From NCBI RefSeq assembly GCF_000003815.2, contig NC_049984.1, forward strand, positions 27,537,741 to 27,601,740: 64,000 bases of DNA. The letters run 5' to 3'. This DNA comes from Branchiostoma floridae (Eukaryota > Chordata > Leptocardii > Amphioxiformes > Branchiostomatidae). This document shows, in pieces, positions 32,439 through 42,670 of the stretch; position 1 is the first letter of the stretch; the number at the start of each line of letters is the position of its first letter. The position numbers were made by a program, and so were the translations under genes. Below the pieces are notes generated by a model, which saw only the letters and a program-made list of their open reading frames with translations, was not told the origin of the DNA and searched no databases.

Positions 32439-32918
32439 TGTCAGGCGGGCAGTGGAAAATCAGTTGTCCTAAGGCAAGTGATTGCAAACATGGAAGCTAG
32501 ATTTGGAAAAGAAGGTGTCGTTGTAGTGGCACTGCTTATAGATGGCGGAACTACTGAAAATGCATTTAAGTTCGCGGGGATTTAATTTCGCGATAGCGGG
32601 AAAATGGACTTTTTGCGGTGGTTTTAATTTCGCGGTAGGACCATGTACTGTAATCCCTTACTGTTATGGAAAAATGTTCGCGGTGGTTTTAAATTCGCGG
32701 TGAAGCAGCCGCCGCAAAAACCGCGAACATTAATCCACCGCGAACATTTCTGCATTTACAGTATTCAGTTTTTTTTCTGTTTGGGATTGGGGCAGAGGAG
32801 GCTAGTGTGATCTACCAGCATTTGGGCAGATAACGGATCTTTCCTGCGAATCCAGCAGGTTCAAGCTTTGATCTGTGATGAAGTTTCAATGCTGTTTTCA
32901 CCACCGCTAATCACATGA
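32439..32918 (+). pseudogene. Pif1-type helicase (probable Helitron) split by a MITE
   Basis: From 32439 the frame gives CQAGSGKSVVLRQVIANME, a Walker A motif, then FGKEGVVVVALLIDGGT. It is interrupted at 32553 by a MITE and resumes after it with FFFCLGLGQRR and, in the same frame, VQALICDEVSML, the Walker B motif. Pif1 helicases unwind DNA, and Helitrons carry them for rolling-circle transposition. Besides the insertion there is one in-frame TGA between the two motifs and a stop at 32916. A host PIF1 gene is the alternative, but the decay and setting favour a Helitron. Confidence 0.7.
32554..32761. mobile_element. GCGG-rich palindromic MITE, complete copy
   Basis: The 208-bp element has ends CTGAAAATGCA and TGCATTTACAG and is flanked by TA on both sides (32552-32553 and 32762-32763), as expected for Tc1/mariner-type insertion. 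The interior is built from inverted 'TTCGCGG' blocks. A second full copy in the opposite orientation is at 35518-35723, and partial copies lie at 26.9 and 27.3 kb. Confidence 0.9.
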
Positions 32919-33094
32919 AAGTCATCGATATTCATCCGCAACTTGAGTAATACTGTTGAACTCTATACAGACCCACACCACAGGCACTCCACCATGACAC
33001 AACTGAAAATATAACTTTCTTGAACCTATTGTAATGGCATTACTATCTGAATTTCTCACACAGTTCTCATCAACTCTGTCACAATTATTTTCAG

Positions 33095-33206
33095 AAACTC
33101 GACTACTGCATGAGGGTGCTGTGTCCCGAGTTCACAGTGTACTTGTACAGAAAGTTGTATGGTAAAAGTCATGAAGAGGCAGAAGCTGAGATGCTGGATT
33201 ATCAAG
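33095..33206 (+). CDS. internal exon, unassigned
   Basis: Bounded by TTTTCAG and GTACAT, it encodes KLDYCMRVLCPEFTVYLYRK then LYGKSHEEAEAEMLDYQ with no stop. The ending helix is strongly acidic. It looks like a conserved exon of a multicopy gene. No name can be given. Confidence 0.5.
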
Positions 33207-34090
33207 GTACATCATATATAAGCACTATCGAACTGAAATAAAAATTTACTATGGATGGATGAAAGTAACCTGGTGTCTAGTTTACTGTTGATTGGCCAGG
33301 CTCTATTTGGGTTAGAGGAAGATTTCAGCTGCTGGAGTGCAATATACTTTTTTATGACAAAAAGAATAAGTGTAGGCAACTAAACATATGCTTCTTAGCA
33401 ATGCAGAGACTAAGCTTTAATTTGATGTACAGCAAGCTTGTATTACACTTATCATACAGTGTCAAAGTTTATTGAAGACTGAAGAAATAGTGGTTCTACA
33501 GAAAAGTTACTTCTGCACCAAGAACAAACTGCCATTATAAACTCACCTGTAGCAATACCTGTGATTTTTATACTCATATAAGGAAGAATAATGTCAGATC
33601 TTGTAATAGTTTGTAGTCAAGAATTTTACATGTCAACATTCTAGACTGACTCACCACATGCAGAGAAAAGAGCTAAACTTTCGATAAAAGATGGCAAGCC
33701 GTAAAAGGCAAGTGGTTCAAAATCGCTGCAGTTTGAGCCACCGATGGCAAAATAGCCATTGACATTGAATGCATTTCAACTCGATAAAGAGGCAAGCCTT
33801 TGCGAGACATTCGGCTGCAAACATTATTATAACAATTTGCCGACAGAACTTAAGTTCTACTAGCAGACCTGGTCAAGCGAGTACCTCAAGAGACCTAATG
33901 CACCGCCTTCTTTGGACAAGAGCTGAAAAGCCTTTGTGTGATGTTGTGGCACAGAAACTCGGCAGCAGCAGTAGCTGTCATACCGGTGTCAACAGTAGGT
34001 ATATGTGGACTTGGCTGGCTTGTCTAGATACAATAATTGATATCATTGTGGGTACACTTTATCTGTTCATGATGATGGCAGAGATGATAA
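33207..34090. other. no gene recognised
   Basis: AT-rich, with an open but featureless frame at 33769-34128. No repeats or motifs noticed. Confidence 0.35.
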
Positions 34091-34450
34091 AGTTAATGTC
34101 AACAAGATCAGTCTGGACTAACAGTTGACGGAGTATTTCAACAACGATTTTAACGAGGCAACTGAAGATAAGCCAAAAAAATGTCTGTTCAAGATCAAAG
34201 GTTCATGAAAATCATGTCAGAAGGGACAAAGAAACAAGAAGAAGGCCACTATCAGATAGCACTACCCTTCAGAAAAGGCAGACCAGAGCTGCCAAACAAC
34301 AAGTCAATTTCCCTTTAAAGATCTAACCACCTGAGAGGAAAGATGGTGAAAAATGAAAAGTTCCAGGAAGACTGCACACGGTTTATGCAAGGAATCATCA
34401 AAAAAGGCTACGCAGAGAGGGTGCCTACAGACCAACTGGAAACTGAAGAT
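34089..34450 (+). pseudogene. BEL/Pao polyprotein fragment (start of RT region)
   Basis: Frames give MSVQDQRFMKIMSEGTKKQE-like residues, then GHYQIALPFRKGRPELPNNK, then KNEKFQEDCTRFMQGIIKKG and YAERVPTDQLE. This is the BEL/Pao order before the reverse transcriptase ('GHY.I.LPF......LPNN' and 'F.....KGYA..V'). The first part duplicates 24297-24480. Similarity ends abruptly near 34445, where a tyrosine-recombinase-like segment begins. Confidence 0.75.
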
Positions 34451-34675
34451 GATATTTGTCCTCCGCGACATGGACGAACACAGAAATCTAAAGTGGTACA
34501 AGTTTAGGTGGACCAGGCTGGCCGATACATGCAGTACACCGGGAGAGTGAGCAACAATGTCACTGAAGGGCTGAACCATCAGCAGGTAGATGTAAAGAAC
34601 ATCAAACAGCACGCGGACAATACTAATCCCAGGTGCGTGGTCAATCTGTTCAAGGCACATATCAACTCACTGCCA
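34451..34675 (+). pseudogene. Crypton-type tyrosine recombinase fragment
   Basis: The frame from 34508 reads RYMQYTGRVSNNVTEGLNHQ, VDVKNIKQHADNTNPR and CVVNLFKAHINSLP. In Crypton-like (DUF3504) recombinases the pattern 'Y.E..SK....GL......K.V..........RC.V.LF..Y....P' lies before the catalytic tyrosine region. A preceding frame has MDEHRNLKWYKF, matching MDEHLLIKQYKF of a second copy at 62.5 kb. Catalytic residues are not covered. Confidence 0.6.
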
Positions 34676-34984
34676 GAGCCAGTAAATTTCCGCGCATGGG
34701 CTCTGCACTATTCACTGCCAGCTGTGTGTGGTGTGTTGCCGGCCACATACGTAGCACACTGGTTTCTGTTTATCAGTGCCATCTCAACCCTCGGAAGTGA
34801 TAGCAACAGCAAAGAGTAAACTAGATGCGTTCTGTGCATCATTCGAAGAACTATACGGTAAATCATTTGATGACTACCTAAGCAACATGTCACAAAATGG
34901 TGCATGGGCGGACCAAATCTATGTTCAAGCTACTGCCAACTACTTGAAACGGACTATCAACATTGTGTCAACAAGGGGATAGGA
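34676..34984 (+). pseudogene. CACTA-like segment running into an OTU-type peptidase segment
   Basis: In the same frame as the preceding recombinase piece, NFRAWALHYSLPAV and AHWFLFISAISTL are encoded. After a one-base shift near 34800, DAFCASFEELYGKSFDDYL, NGAWADQIYVQATANYL and RTINIVST follow. 'G.WAD...IQA.A..L...I.IVS' is the OTU peptidase signature region after the catalytic cysteine. OTU domains remove ubiquitin and occur in some transposon proteins, including Helitrons. The catalytic cysteine box (DG.C) is not seen, so activity is not expected. Confidence 0.55.
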
Positions 34985-35352
34985 GGAAATCTTCATCTTT
35001 GTAGTGTCAATTGAGGGTGAGTAGCGGTAATTTTGCTTGACACTGCAGAACATCACTACCAAAGCGACCATGCATTCAGGGAGAAAGTCTTGAAGCTTTC
35101 AATGGTTTCAGCTAGGGACTCTATAAAAGTGGAAAATGCAATCGGGCTATGATATCTTCTCGGTACCAGCCGAATACTACACAGAAAACCACGTCAGTCC
35201 AATGGGGAAGAGAACACTTCAGCGAGTACTGTCTGACTGCAGTGCTTCTTTACGGACGTCACTTCAAGGTCTGACAAAAATATGCTTTTACTCTTAAATG
35301 TGAAGACACGCACGTCAAGGACAAACAAAATTTCGTCATGGGAGGTCCTAGG
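34985..35352 (+). repeat. segment duplicated at 27.86-28.25 kb
   Basis: Same order of shared blocks as the copy at 27862-28245. Here it directly follows the OTU-like segment, which suggests it is the downstream part of the same former element. Confidence 0.75.
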
Positions 35353-35517
35353 CCAAGACCTATAGGTGAACTGTTGTTCTTGAGTACTTACAGACTTTAT
35401 TTAATGAAAACAGCAATTTATACAGTTATAGGCTGATGTGTTAAGGACGTATGGCCTTGTAGCACTGCTTAATCAAGTAGGAACGATTGTTTGCCTCTGA
35501 CCTACTTGATGAACTCA

Positions 35518-35723
35518 CTGTAAATGCAGAAATGTTCACTGTAGTTTTACATTCGTGGTTTTCGCGGCGGCCTCCTTACCGCGAAATTAAAGCCACTGCG
35601 AGCATTTCCATTATAGTATGTGACTTCAGTCTATGTCGCTTCTGCGAACTTAAAACCAAGGGGAAAACTCCATTTTCCCGCTGCCGCGAAAGTAAATCCC
35701 CGCGAACTTACATGCATTTACAG
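35518..35723. mobile_element. GCGG-rich palindromic MITE inside tandem unit 1
   Basis: The 206-bp element, ends CTGTAAATGCA and TGCATTTACAG, is an inverted copy of 32554-32761. Unit 2 of the tandem repeat has the empty site (GAACTTACTGATTTT), which shows where the insertion went in, at or next to a TA. Confidence 0.9.
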
Positions 35724-35815
35724 TAACTGATTTCTGATGTTTTCTTGTGATTCTGCGCAGCTGTGAGAAATGAGACATAAAACCACTAGTGATAGTTGTT
35801 AATATTTTCATCTAG

Positions 35816-35968
35816 GTTCCGTTGATTCTACATCTCCGATGGACGTCTCAAGAGAGCGTCCGCAGCTATGACAACGGTTTTCTCAACAAGCCTTACTGGC
35901 AGAACCCACAGTCCCAAACGTCGGTGTTTCGTTCTCTGATGAGCAGCCGCCGAGACCTATACCCCAAG
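35816..35968 (+). CDS. exon, first tandem copy
   Basis: Bounded by CATCTAG and GTGAAC, open in one frame for 51 codons: VPLILHLRWTSQESVRSYDN, then FLNKPYWQNPQSQTSVFRSL, then MSSRRDLYPK. No family recognised. The second copy follows at 36204. Confidence 0.45.
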
Positions 35969-36203
35969 GTGAACTGTTGTTCTTGACTACTTACAGACTT
36001 TAATGAAAACAGCAATTTATACAGTTATAGGCTGATGTGTTAAGGACGTATGGCCTTGTAGCACTGCTTAAGGAAGTAGGAACGATTGTTTGCCTCTGAC
36101 CTACTCGATGAACTTACTGATTTTCTGATGTTTTCTTGTGATTTTACGCAGTGAGAAATGAGACATAATACCACCAATGATAGTTGTTAATATTTTCATC
36201 TAG

Positions 36204-36356
36204 GTTCCGTTGATTCTACATCTCCGATGGACGTCTCAAGAGAGCGTCCGCAGCTATGACAACGGTTTTGTCAACATGCCTTACTGGCAGAACCCACAGT
36301 CCCAAACGTCGGTGTTTCGTTCTCTGATGAGCAGCCGCCGAGACCTATACCCCAAG
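36204..36356 (+). CDS. exon, second tandem copy
   Basis: Identical in length and frame to the copy at 35816, with two base changes that turn FLNKPYW into FVNMPYW. Splice borders are conserved. Confidence 0.45.
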
Positions 36357-36388
36357 GTGAACTGTTGTTCTTGACTACTTACAGACTT

Positions 36389-37779
36389 GTTTGTATCAGA
36401 GTATAAACGCCAAGCTACTGTGAAATATTTGCCAGCAGCATTAGATGCGTTCTTTAACTTCATGGCAGTATGGTCGAGGGGAAGTGTCCTCGCCTTAAGA
36501 ACCAAAGTATTGGCTTCTGTCTGTCCAAAGTTGGCCACATCTACAACGCATGGAAGAAAAAAATTCGACAGGCAAATTCGAAAAGAACATCTAATGACGT
36601 TTAAACAAATCAATTATGGGAGCATGAGCAAACAACAACTTAATGAAAACATGACTTTAACATCCAACATACCCATCTAACTAAGCTGAAGCAGCCTCCA
36701 CTGAGCCAGAGGCACAGTCCCCGAAGTCTGGGTTTCCAAGAGGCTGGACAGCTGTGAGAACGGACCTTACAATCCCGGGTAAGCTGGATGTTCTGCCTCA
36801 AGCCAAATAAAATAATTCATTTTAATGATGAGTCGCCATTTGCTGTCAACAATATTAACGATTCTGTATAGTTAGACATTGTTGGGGGCAGCTCCTTTTG
36901 TAATCAGTTTCTGCGAGCTGTGCTGACTTTGTTGAAGAACGCTGTTGGCTTTTTGACCATAGTCCGGCTTTTCTCTGTCAGGCAACTGTTTGTGTTCTTC
37001 ATGAATTGTGATGAATGATGTTGACCGCCTCATCCCAGGATTCTGTAGAGGAAACAGAAACAAATGGAAAATGAGTTGTAAAATACAGGCCAGAACGGAC
37101 GGTAAGAACTGGTCATATAGGTTGGCCATTAGGGACAGCAGACAATTATTCTAGCCGGCAAATACAGAGAACCATTTCGAGAGAAATTGGCCTCAAAATG
37201 TAGCACCCACCTCTCGCCACCGCCCTTCTTTTCCGACTAAAGCTGAGTGGTTGTCTGACGGCAAATACTCTACATATCCATCCGCAAACGAGGTTGATCA
37301 GCTGTGTACCAACAAATAAATCATCGAAACCTATTTTGTTTCGTTTCTTCTACTGGCAGTTTATATATCACAACACAACCTCGAATTGTACCCATAAAAC
37401 AGCACATATTCGATGGATACTTAGTCCCTGTCTAAGAAGATATCCGGTGGCGTGTCCCTGTGAGGCTCACTTAAGGTTTCTGGGACTATCCCGAGATGCT
37501 TTGCATGAGGAAGGGTCTAGGTATAGAACACACCATATGTCCTCACTCGGGTTTCGTCCCCAGACAGAACGGTAGTCATGTCATCCTTCCCGGTTCTTCG
37601 CGCGGACGCCACTCTTGTGCGACAGAAACATACTGTGGTGCGGCAGAAATAGCAAAAGATGTGTATTGTATGGCACATGCCTGTGTGGTAGCTATGCTGG
37701 AGGTTTTAAGCAACTGATGGAGGACGCAATCAAGGATTTGTGGCAAAACACTTCTTTTTAAACTGATGGGAAATTTTGA
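36389..37779. other. no gene recognised
   Basis: Short frames only. A phrase near 36715-36780 (PKSGFPRGWTAV) is open but brief. The 37.3-37.7 kb stretch shows no motif. Confidence 0.35.
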
Positions 37780-38008
37780 TTTCTCGGGAGCCGCTCATGC
37801 CCGAACATGCCCCTAAGGCCTGTCTCGGCCACAAAGCTCCACCAAGGCCACACAAGGTCACTAGCCGCAGCTAGATACTCATTTACACCATTTGGTGTAA
37901 AGTGCCTTTCCCAAGGGCACAAGATCGGTGACACGGCAGCTGGATTTGAACACGCAACCTCTCGGTCTCGAGCCGCAAATGCCGCCACTGCGCCACGCGG
38001 TCCCACTC
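37780..38008 (-). mobile_element. tRNA-derived SINE
   Basis: On the minus strand the head contains an A box TGGCGCAGTGG (37985-37995) and a B box GTTCAAATCC (37942-37951) at the spacing of a pol III promoter. The body includes GCCCTTGGGAAAGGCACTT, also present in the other SINE at 39.8 kb, and ends in GGCATGTTCGGGCATGAGCG. The short poly-A/TGG-rich end lies to the left. Confidence 0.8.
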
Positions 38009-38379
38009 GTGTATGTATATGAAGCTTCATTGACTACTCAGTACTAGTATGTAATGCATTGCACTACTCATTTTTTTGCACAGATCCCATTTGTGCAGTT
38101 TCTAGACACTGAAGACAACAGGGCGGTTGTGGCTTTCCTTGCCACAGAGAATTGTTCTGGAAAACCACGAGTCAGCTAATGCTGTCTCACATTCATGTGT
38201 TGTGCTCGGATTGAGCAACTCTGAGACTGCTGTTTGGTATGATGTTGTTTGAGGGTTGCAAACATGAAGGACTTGATGCATTTTTTCCTCACAAATGCAT
38301 GGGGGTGGGATAGCTGCCCCCTCCCCCAATTATATTTTGGAACGCTGAAATGGCACACATACGAAACAATCACATATAC

Positions 38380-38660
38380 ATGCATCGTGTCAGCAATAAA
38401 CAACAATATGAATTGTTCCTAAACGCCGCTCGGTATATATTTTGTCTTACTACAAACGTTGTAACAGAGTGGACCGATGAAGTGGTGACCACCAGGGAAT
38501 CCCTCGACAGGAAGATTAGACAAACGGTCAGGAGGGTCATACGTCTGCGGTGGTACGTGCCAAATACCGATGGCATCTACAGGGTAGAGAGTGAAAACAG
38601 CAAACCACTCGACGATGTAAGCCTTCGTTATGACAATATTCTTACAGTTTCACAGGGGAA
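38380..38660 (+). CDS. C-terminal chromatin-reader-like fragment
   Basis: The frame encodes ESLDRKIRQTVRRVIRLRWY, VPNTDGIYRVESENSKPLDD and VSLRYDNIL. This 'V..L.WY.P...G.Y.......I....VL..' ending resembles tails of multicopy transposon-linked proteins. It is open for 160 codons, but only the middle is convincing. Confidence 0.35.
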
Positions 38661-38989
38661 GGGAACAGGAAGCTTAGGCTGCAGGCCTTTACAAGAAGCT
38701 GACAACATTAAAGCTTGTGTTAAAGCTTGTGTCCTTCATCAACTTCCTGAGAGTCTTTATCCTTCTCCTTGTCTGATATTCTTATACCCTCACTTTTCTA
38801 CAAATTGTATTACAGAACAAGTTCCCATGTAAAACGCGCATGGGGCCAATGACCAGTTATTGCATGGAGCTCCAACAGCAAACGCCTGAAGGTAAGATGT
38901 CGGCAAAAGATCTGGAATTTTGGTTACCAGAGGTCAGTGTATAATGTATATACTTCTCTAGGATGAAGACTGGTGTCCGTTTGAACTGA

Positions 38990-40430
38990 ATAAACGTCTT
39001 ACTTAAGACTCACGTAGAACTATTTTGCATTTTCCGCTTCAAATTACTCAACTCGGGAATAGGGGGGGGGGGGGGGACTTTTACAGTCTTATTAAATGCA
39101 TGTATGAAAAACTAAGCACATGCGTCAAAACGTCATCCGGTCTAACACCACTGTTTGTTACCAATAAGGGTGTCAGACGGGTGCAACCTAAGCCCTACCC
39201 TTTTTAATCTTTTTATAAACGACCTAGTACACGAGTAAGATAATACCGAATGCTCTCCACCCGCACTCAATAATTTATTAGTGTCATGTTTACTATATGC
39301 AGACGATGTTGTTTTATTCTATGAGACCGAAAAAGGACTGCAAAGCGCTTTAGATTAACTAAACATATTCTGCACTAAATGGAAGCTCGAAGTTAATCTA
39401 AAGAAAACAAAAATTATCATATTCAATAAATCTGGCCGATTAATTTCAAAACAATTTTCTTATTCGGACAAGAGACAGTGTATCTTCATATTGCTACCTA
39501 GGTATTACCATAACATCATCAGGTACCTTTTCATTAGCCAAAAAACAATTGTCAAACAAAGCGTGAAAAGCCATACACAGCTTCAAATGTCTAACTCGTT
39601 CATCAGTCTCACCCAATAACCTCTTAAGAATATTCGATACCTGTGTTAAACCAATTCTGTTATATGGTTGTGAAATTTGGGGTACTGAGAAATTAAATGA
39701 TACATCGTGGCGTCGGGCGTGACGTAACTGGTAGAGCTTTCGGCTCGGAACCTAGAGGTTCTGAGTTCGATCCCCACCGAGTCCCCGATGTTGTGCCCTT
39801 GGGAAAGGCACTTCACACGACCTTCCTCACTTCACCCAGGTGTAAAAATGGGTACCTTCTGTCTGTACCGTGTATGTGGCAGTGTTAATATAAGTTACAA
39901 AAACTTGAGTGCAGTGCCACATTGTCATCGTCTGTCCAAAAGCAAAATAGAAAAAAAAAATGATACATCTCCGATCGAAATTACACACAACCAATTCTGC
40001 AAAAACATTCTTAGAGTCTCTAGAAATAGTAGTAATTTAGCATGTAGGTCCGAATTAGGCAGATTTCCACTAGACATAGATATTTCCGTTCGACTTGTAA
40101 AATATTGGTTGTGTTTAACACAAATGGATTTTACTAAGCATCCGTTACAAGTAAATGCACTCTTGGAACAGCATAACTCCGTCGTAAACGGCCGGAGAAG
40201 ATCATTTTTACAGCATGTTAAAGATATACTTGATTATAGTGGATATTCTTATCTCTGGTTCTCTGACAACTCATCCTGTGACCCTGTATATGTATGTAAT
40301 ATGACAGATAAGGAACAGAATTACCAATATGTACATCTCTACATAATATAAGCACAGATACCGGTAAGCTGAGATTCTACAAAACTTGTAAATCTGTATA
40401 CGTTAGAGAGAATACTGCTTTGGACTTAAT
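38990..40430 (+). pseudogene. non-LTR retrotransposon reverse transcriptase, interrupted by a SINE
   Basis: In order: GCNLSPTLFNLFINDL (39196-39235), YADDVVLFYETEKGLQSAL with the catalytic YADD at 39296-39307, WKLEVNLKKTKIIIFN, YLGITITSSGTF, RIFDTCVKPILLYGCEIWG. After the SINE, EITHNQFCKNILRVSR, LGRFPLDIDISVRLVKYW and HVKDILDYSGYSYLW follow. These are the palm, thumb and C-terminal regions of a LINE. Frame changes and a stop in the palm show decay, but the last 130 codons are intact. A second copy of the C-terminus lies on the minus strand at 57.2-57.8 kb. Confidence 0.85.
39706..39957 (+). mobile_element. SINE inserted in the LINE, with 12-bp target duplication
   Basis: AAATGATACATC occurs at 39694-39705 and again at 39958-39969. 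Between them lies a tRNA-like head (ACTGGTAGAGC region and B box GAGTTCGATCCC), a body containing GCCCTTGGGAAAGGCACTT, and a terminal A-run. The LINE frame reads KLND up to the left repeat and continues NDTSPIE after the right one, so removal of the insert and one repeat joins the frame. Confidence 0.92.
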
Positions 40431-40515
40431 CCGTCAGCCCTATAGTGATTTTTAGAAGTAACTGTTGTCAATCTAGATATAATTTGGTAACAATTGTCTT
40501 CTTTTATAATTTCAG

Positions 40516-40982
40516 TGAAATGGCCATGGAGCTTTCAACGCTATTGAAAGCCTTGAACAAGGAGCGAATTCAACAGGAGGAAAAGGTCTACTATGTCAAA
40601 AGGACAAAGGTGTGGGGCAATATGAGGGCCAGGATCCAGCTTCCCTCATTTGACCCCACGTTGCAAGTTAAAGTGAAATTTATTGGGGAAGAGGATACCC
40701 AAGATGGAGGAGGCTCTCGTAATGACATGCTAAGACTGGCCATCCAACAGCTATGCCAGTTTGATCTTTTCCTGCAGACTGCAGATGGTTTTGTCCCAAC
40801 ATGTCGAAGATTATGTGGCTGTTGGGCAATTGTTTGCCCTGAGCCTAGTACAGCTAGGGCCAGCACCACATGGGATGCACCCGATCATCACCCAGGCCCT
40901 GTGTGGCAAAAGCCACACTCAGATTGAAGTGCTGGGGCAGCCGGCAGTGGAAGATCCAATGACTTCCGTATTTCTGGACAAG
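40516..40982 (+). CDS. HECT-type E3 ubiquitin ligase exon with one frameshift
   Basis: After TTTCAG the frame gives MELSTLLKALNKERIQQEEK, VYYVKRTKVWGNMRARIQ, SFDPTLQVKVKFIGEED and DGGGSRNDMLRLAIQQL. Near 40800 the frame shifts by one, then VEDYVAVGQLFALSLVQLGP, APHGMHPIITQALCG and SVFLDK reach a GTATCT donor. These are the N-lobe boxes of a HECT domain ('V.F.GE...D.GG.R..F..L' and 'Y...G...A.SLVQ.GP.PH....'), as in G2E3-like proteins that transfer ubiquitin. The catalytic cysteine lies further downstream and was not found. One indel could be a sequencing error. Confidence 0.75.
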
Positions 40983-41159
40983 GTATCTTTTTTGTGTTTG
41001 TTGATAAATGAAGATCCCTCAAATGTAATCCTTAATTATGATGCCCTGGTTTGGTCTGTTTACACCTTCCTTTAAACCTGCTGTTGTGTCTCATCTTGTG
41101 TATCAAATTTAACCGATTATAGTATGAAACTGTGTACAGACAACACATTTTTGTGCATT

Positions 41160-41344
41160 GATTTTCAACACTACATGAAATCTGGGGTGGACAATCTTGG
41201 TGCAGCCCAGATGCTTCTGCAGAGTGTCTCCACAAACAATCTCCTCCTGCACCAAAAAGACAACAGAATTAGAAGAAATCCTCCGACATGCTGTCCAGGC
41301 AGAAGTAAAAGCAACTGCAAAGCTAGGCAACTACTGTCACAGTG
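41160..41344 (+). CDS. possible following exon of the HECT gene
   Basis: A block ending in GTAAGT encodes SGVDNLGAAQMLLQSVST in one frame and TTELEEILRHAVQAEVKATA in another, which runs to the donor. The helix-rich second part is protein-like. Connection to the HECT exon is by proximity only. Confidence 0.3.
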
Positions 41345-42099
41345 GTAAGTGTTACTGAAACCCTGCTGTTATCACAATTCATACACCTTCTCAAGGGAAG
41401 TGATAAGACTACCTGTAGTACAAATTATATCCTGTTGAATGGGTCATCCATCAGTTTAAAAATACAAATTTCCATTTATCTATATCTTTTTTGTCTCTCT
41501 CTCTCGTTCTAGTGTGTCTTTAAGAGGAAGAACAATTATGACTGATGTTGATGAATATTCTATACATTCTTGAAGAAGTTCTAAGGAATCCTGTCTAATG
41601 TTCTGTGTGGTTTGATATCCTCAGGACTTCTACAGCTGTCATTCCTGGCAGGATTCAGCTGCCATCAGGTAACTCTTTTCTGTGAGGAAAAGAAAATGGA
41701 TGGCTACCACAACCGTTCTATGGCCCCATGCGGTTCTAAGGACCCAAACCCAAATGTTGAAAGTCATCATGCTGGTGAAGATGACAGCTGACTCAGAACT
41801 AAATCACTTTGTTGGTTTGGTTACGTCAAGTGGTAATTATTGAAAAAAAAATGACATTAACTGTTGCAAACCATTATTATGCAAAAAAAATCTGAAGCTT
41901 ACACATTAATAACATCATTGACACCCATGATTAAGAACCTTTACATTTTAAAGGCAAAGCCATCAATTTTGCACATCAGTAGAAAATCATAAGCTTTTTC
42001 CAAATTTGTTAACTTACGCAGTTGTATATGTTAAAGTCATCATCATTGTACATTTTAATGTACAGGCCGGGAAACGAGGCTGCAGCAAGCTACTGAGGA

Positions 42100-42450
42100 A
42101 CCCAGGCTTCCCGGAGCCCAAGTGGCAGACCTCTGTACAGCCACCCTGACACTGGGTTGCTGGCTGAAAAAAAACGAACAACTCGGCATGATTCAATGCA
42201 GCCAGTGCCACAGTTGGTATCATCATAAATGCATACCAATGCATTGGAGAGTGGGAAGACCTCCCCTTTGTCTGCTGTGCAGAAGACCCCACCCACGTGC
42301 AGAAGACTGTACCAAATATAACGTCAGTATATTACAACAACTTTGTGATGATTCTGGCTGCTCGGCTGAAGAACTGCCCAAGGCCATGGAGGATAGGGAA
42401 GGATGGGGGAAGAGAGGCATGGCCATCCGTGCAACTAGCACGCCCGGATG
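42100..42450 (+). CDS. PHD-finger-like fragment
   Basis: The frame encodes GCWLKKNEQLGMIQCSQCHS, WYHHKCIPMHW and PPLCLLCRRPHP. 'L..IQCS.C..WYHH.C' followed by 'C..C' gives the second half of a C4HC3 PHD finger, a module that binds histone tails. The first two cysteines are unclear. The frame stays open to 42451 with an aspartate tract from a (GAT)n microsatellite at 42446-42467. Many transposon proteins carry such fingers, so host origin is uncertain. Confidence 0.5.
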
Positions 42451-42670
42451 ATGATGATGATGATGATCAACAATTATGTGCGATGCATTTTAAGACTGCC
42501 TACAATATCGTAACGTCGATACGATGTAGGATACTATGAGGTTAAAATGAAAATCACTATGAGGTCCAGTGAAACATAACATAACACAAAACAAAGCAAA
42601 ATACAATGTACATATCTTAAAGTGAATATATTGTAAGTTTGCACTTGTACTAAATATTGTTTTCTCCCAG

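Larger units (their letters stand above)
35353..36388 (+). repeat. tandem duplication, two units of about 387 bp plus a partial third
   Basis: Unit 1 starts near 35353, unit 2 near 35951 and a partial third near 36341. Without the MITE in unit 1 the period is about 387-390 bases. Identity between units is very high, so the event is recent. Each complete unit carries one 153-base exon. Confidence 0.9.
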
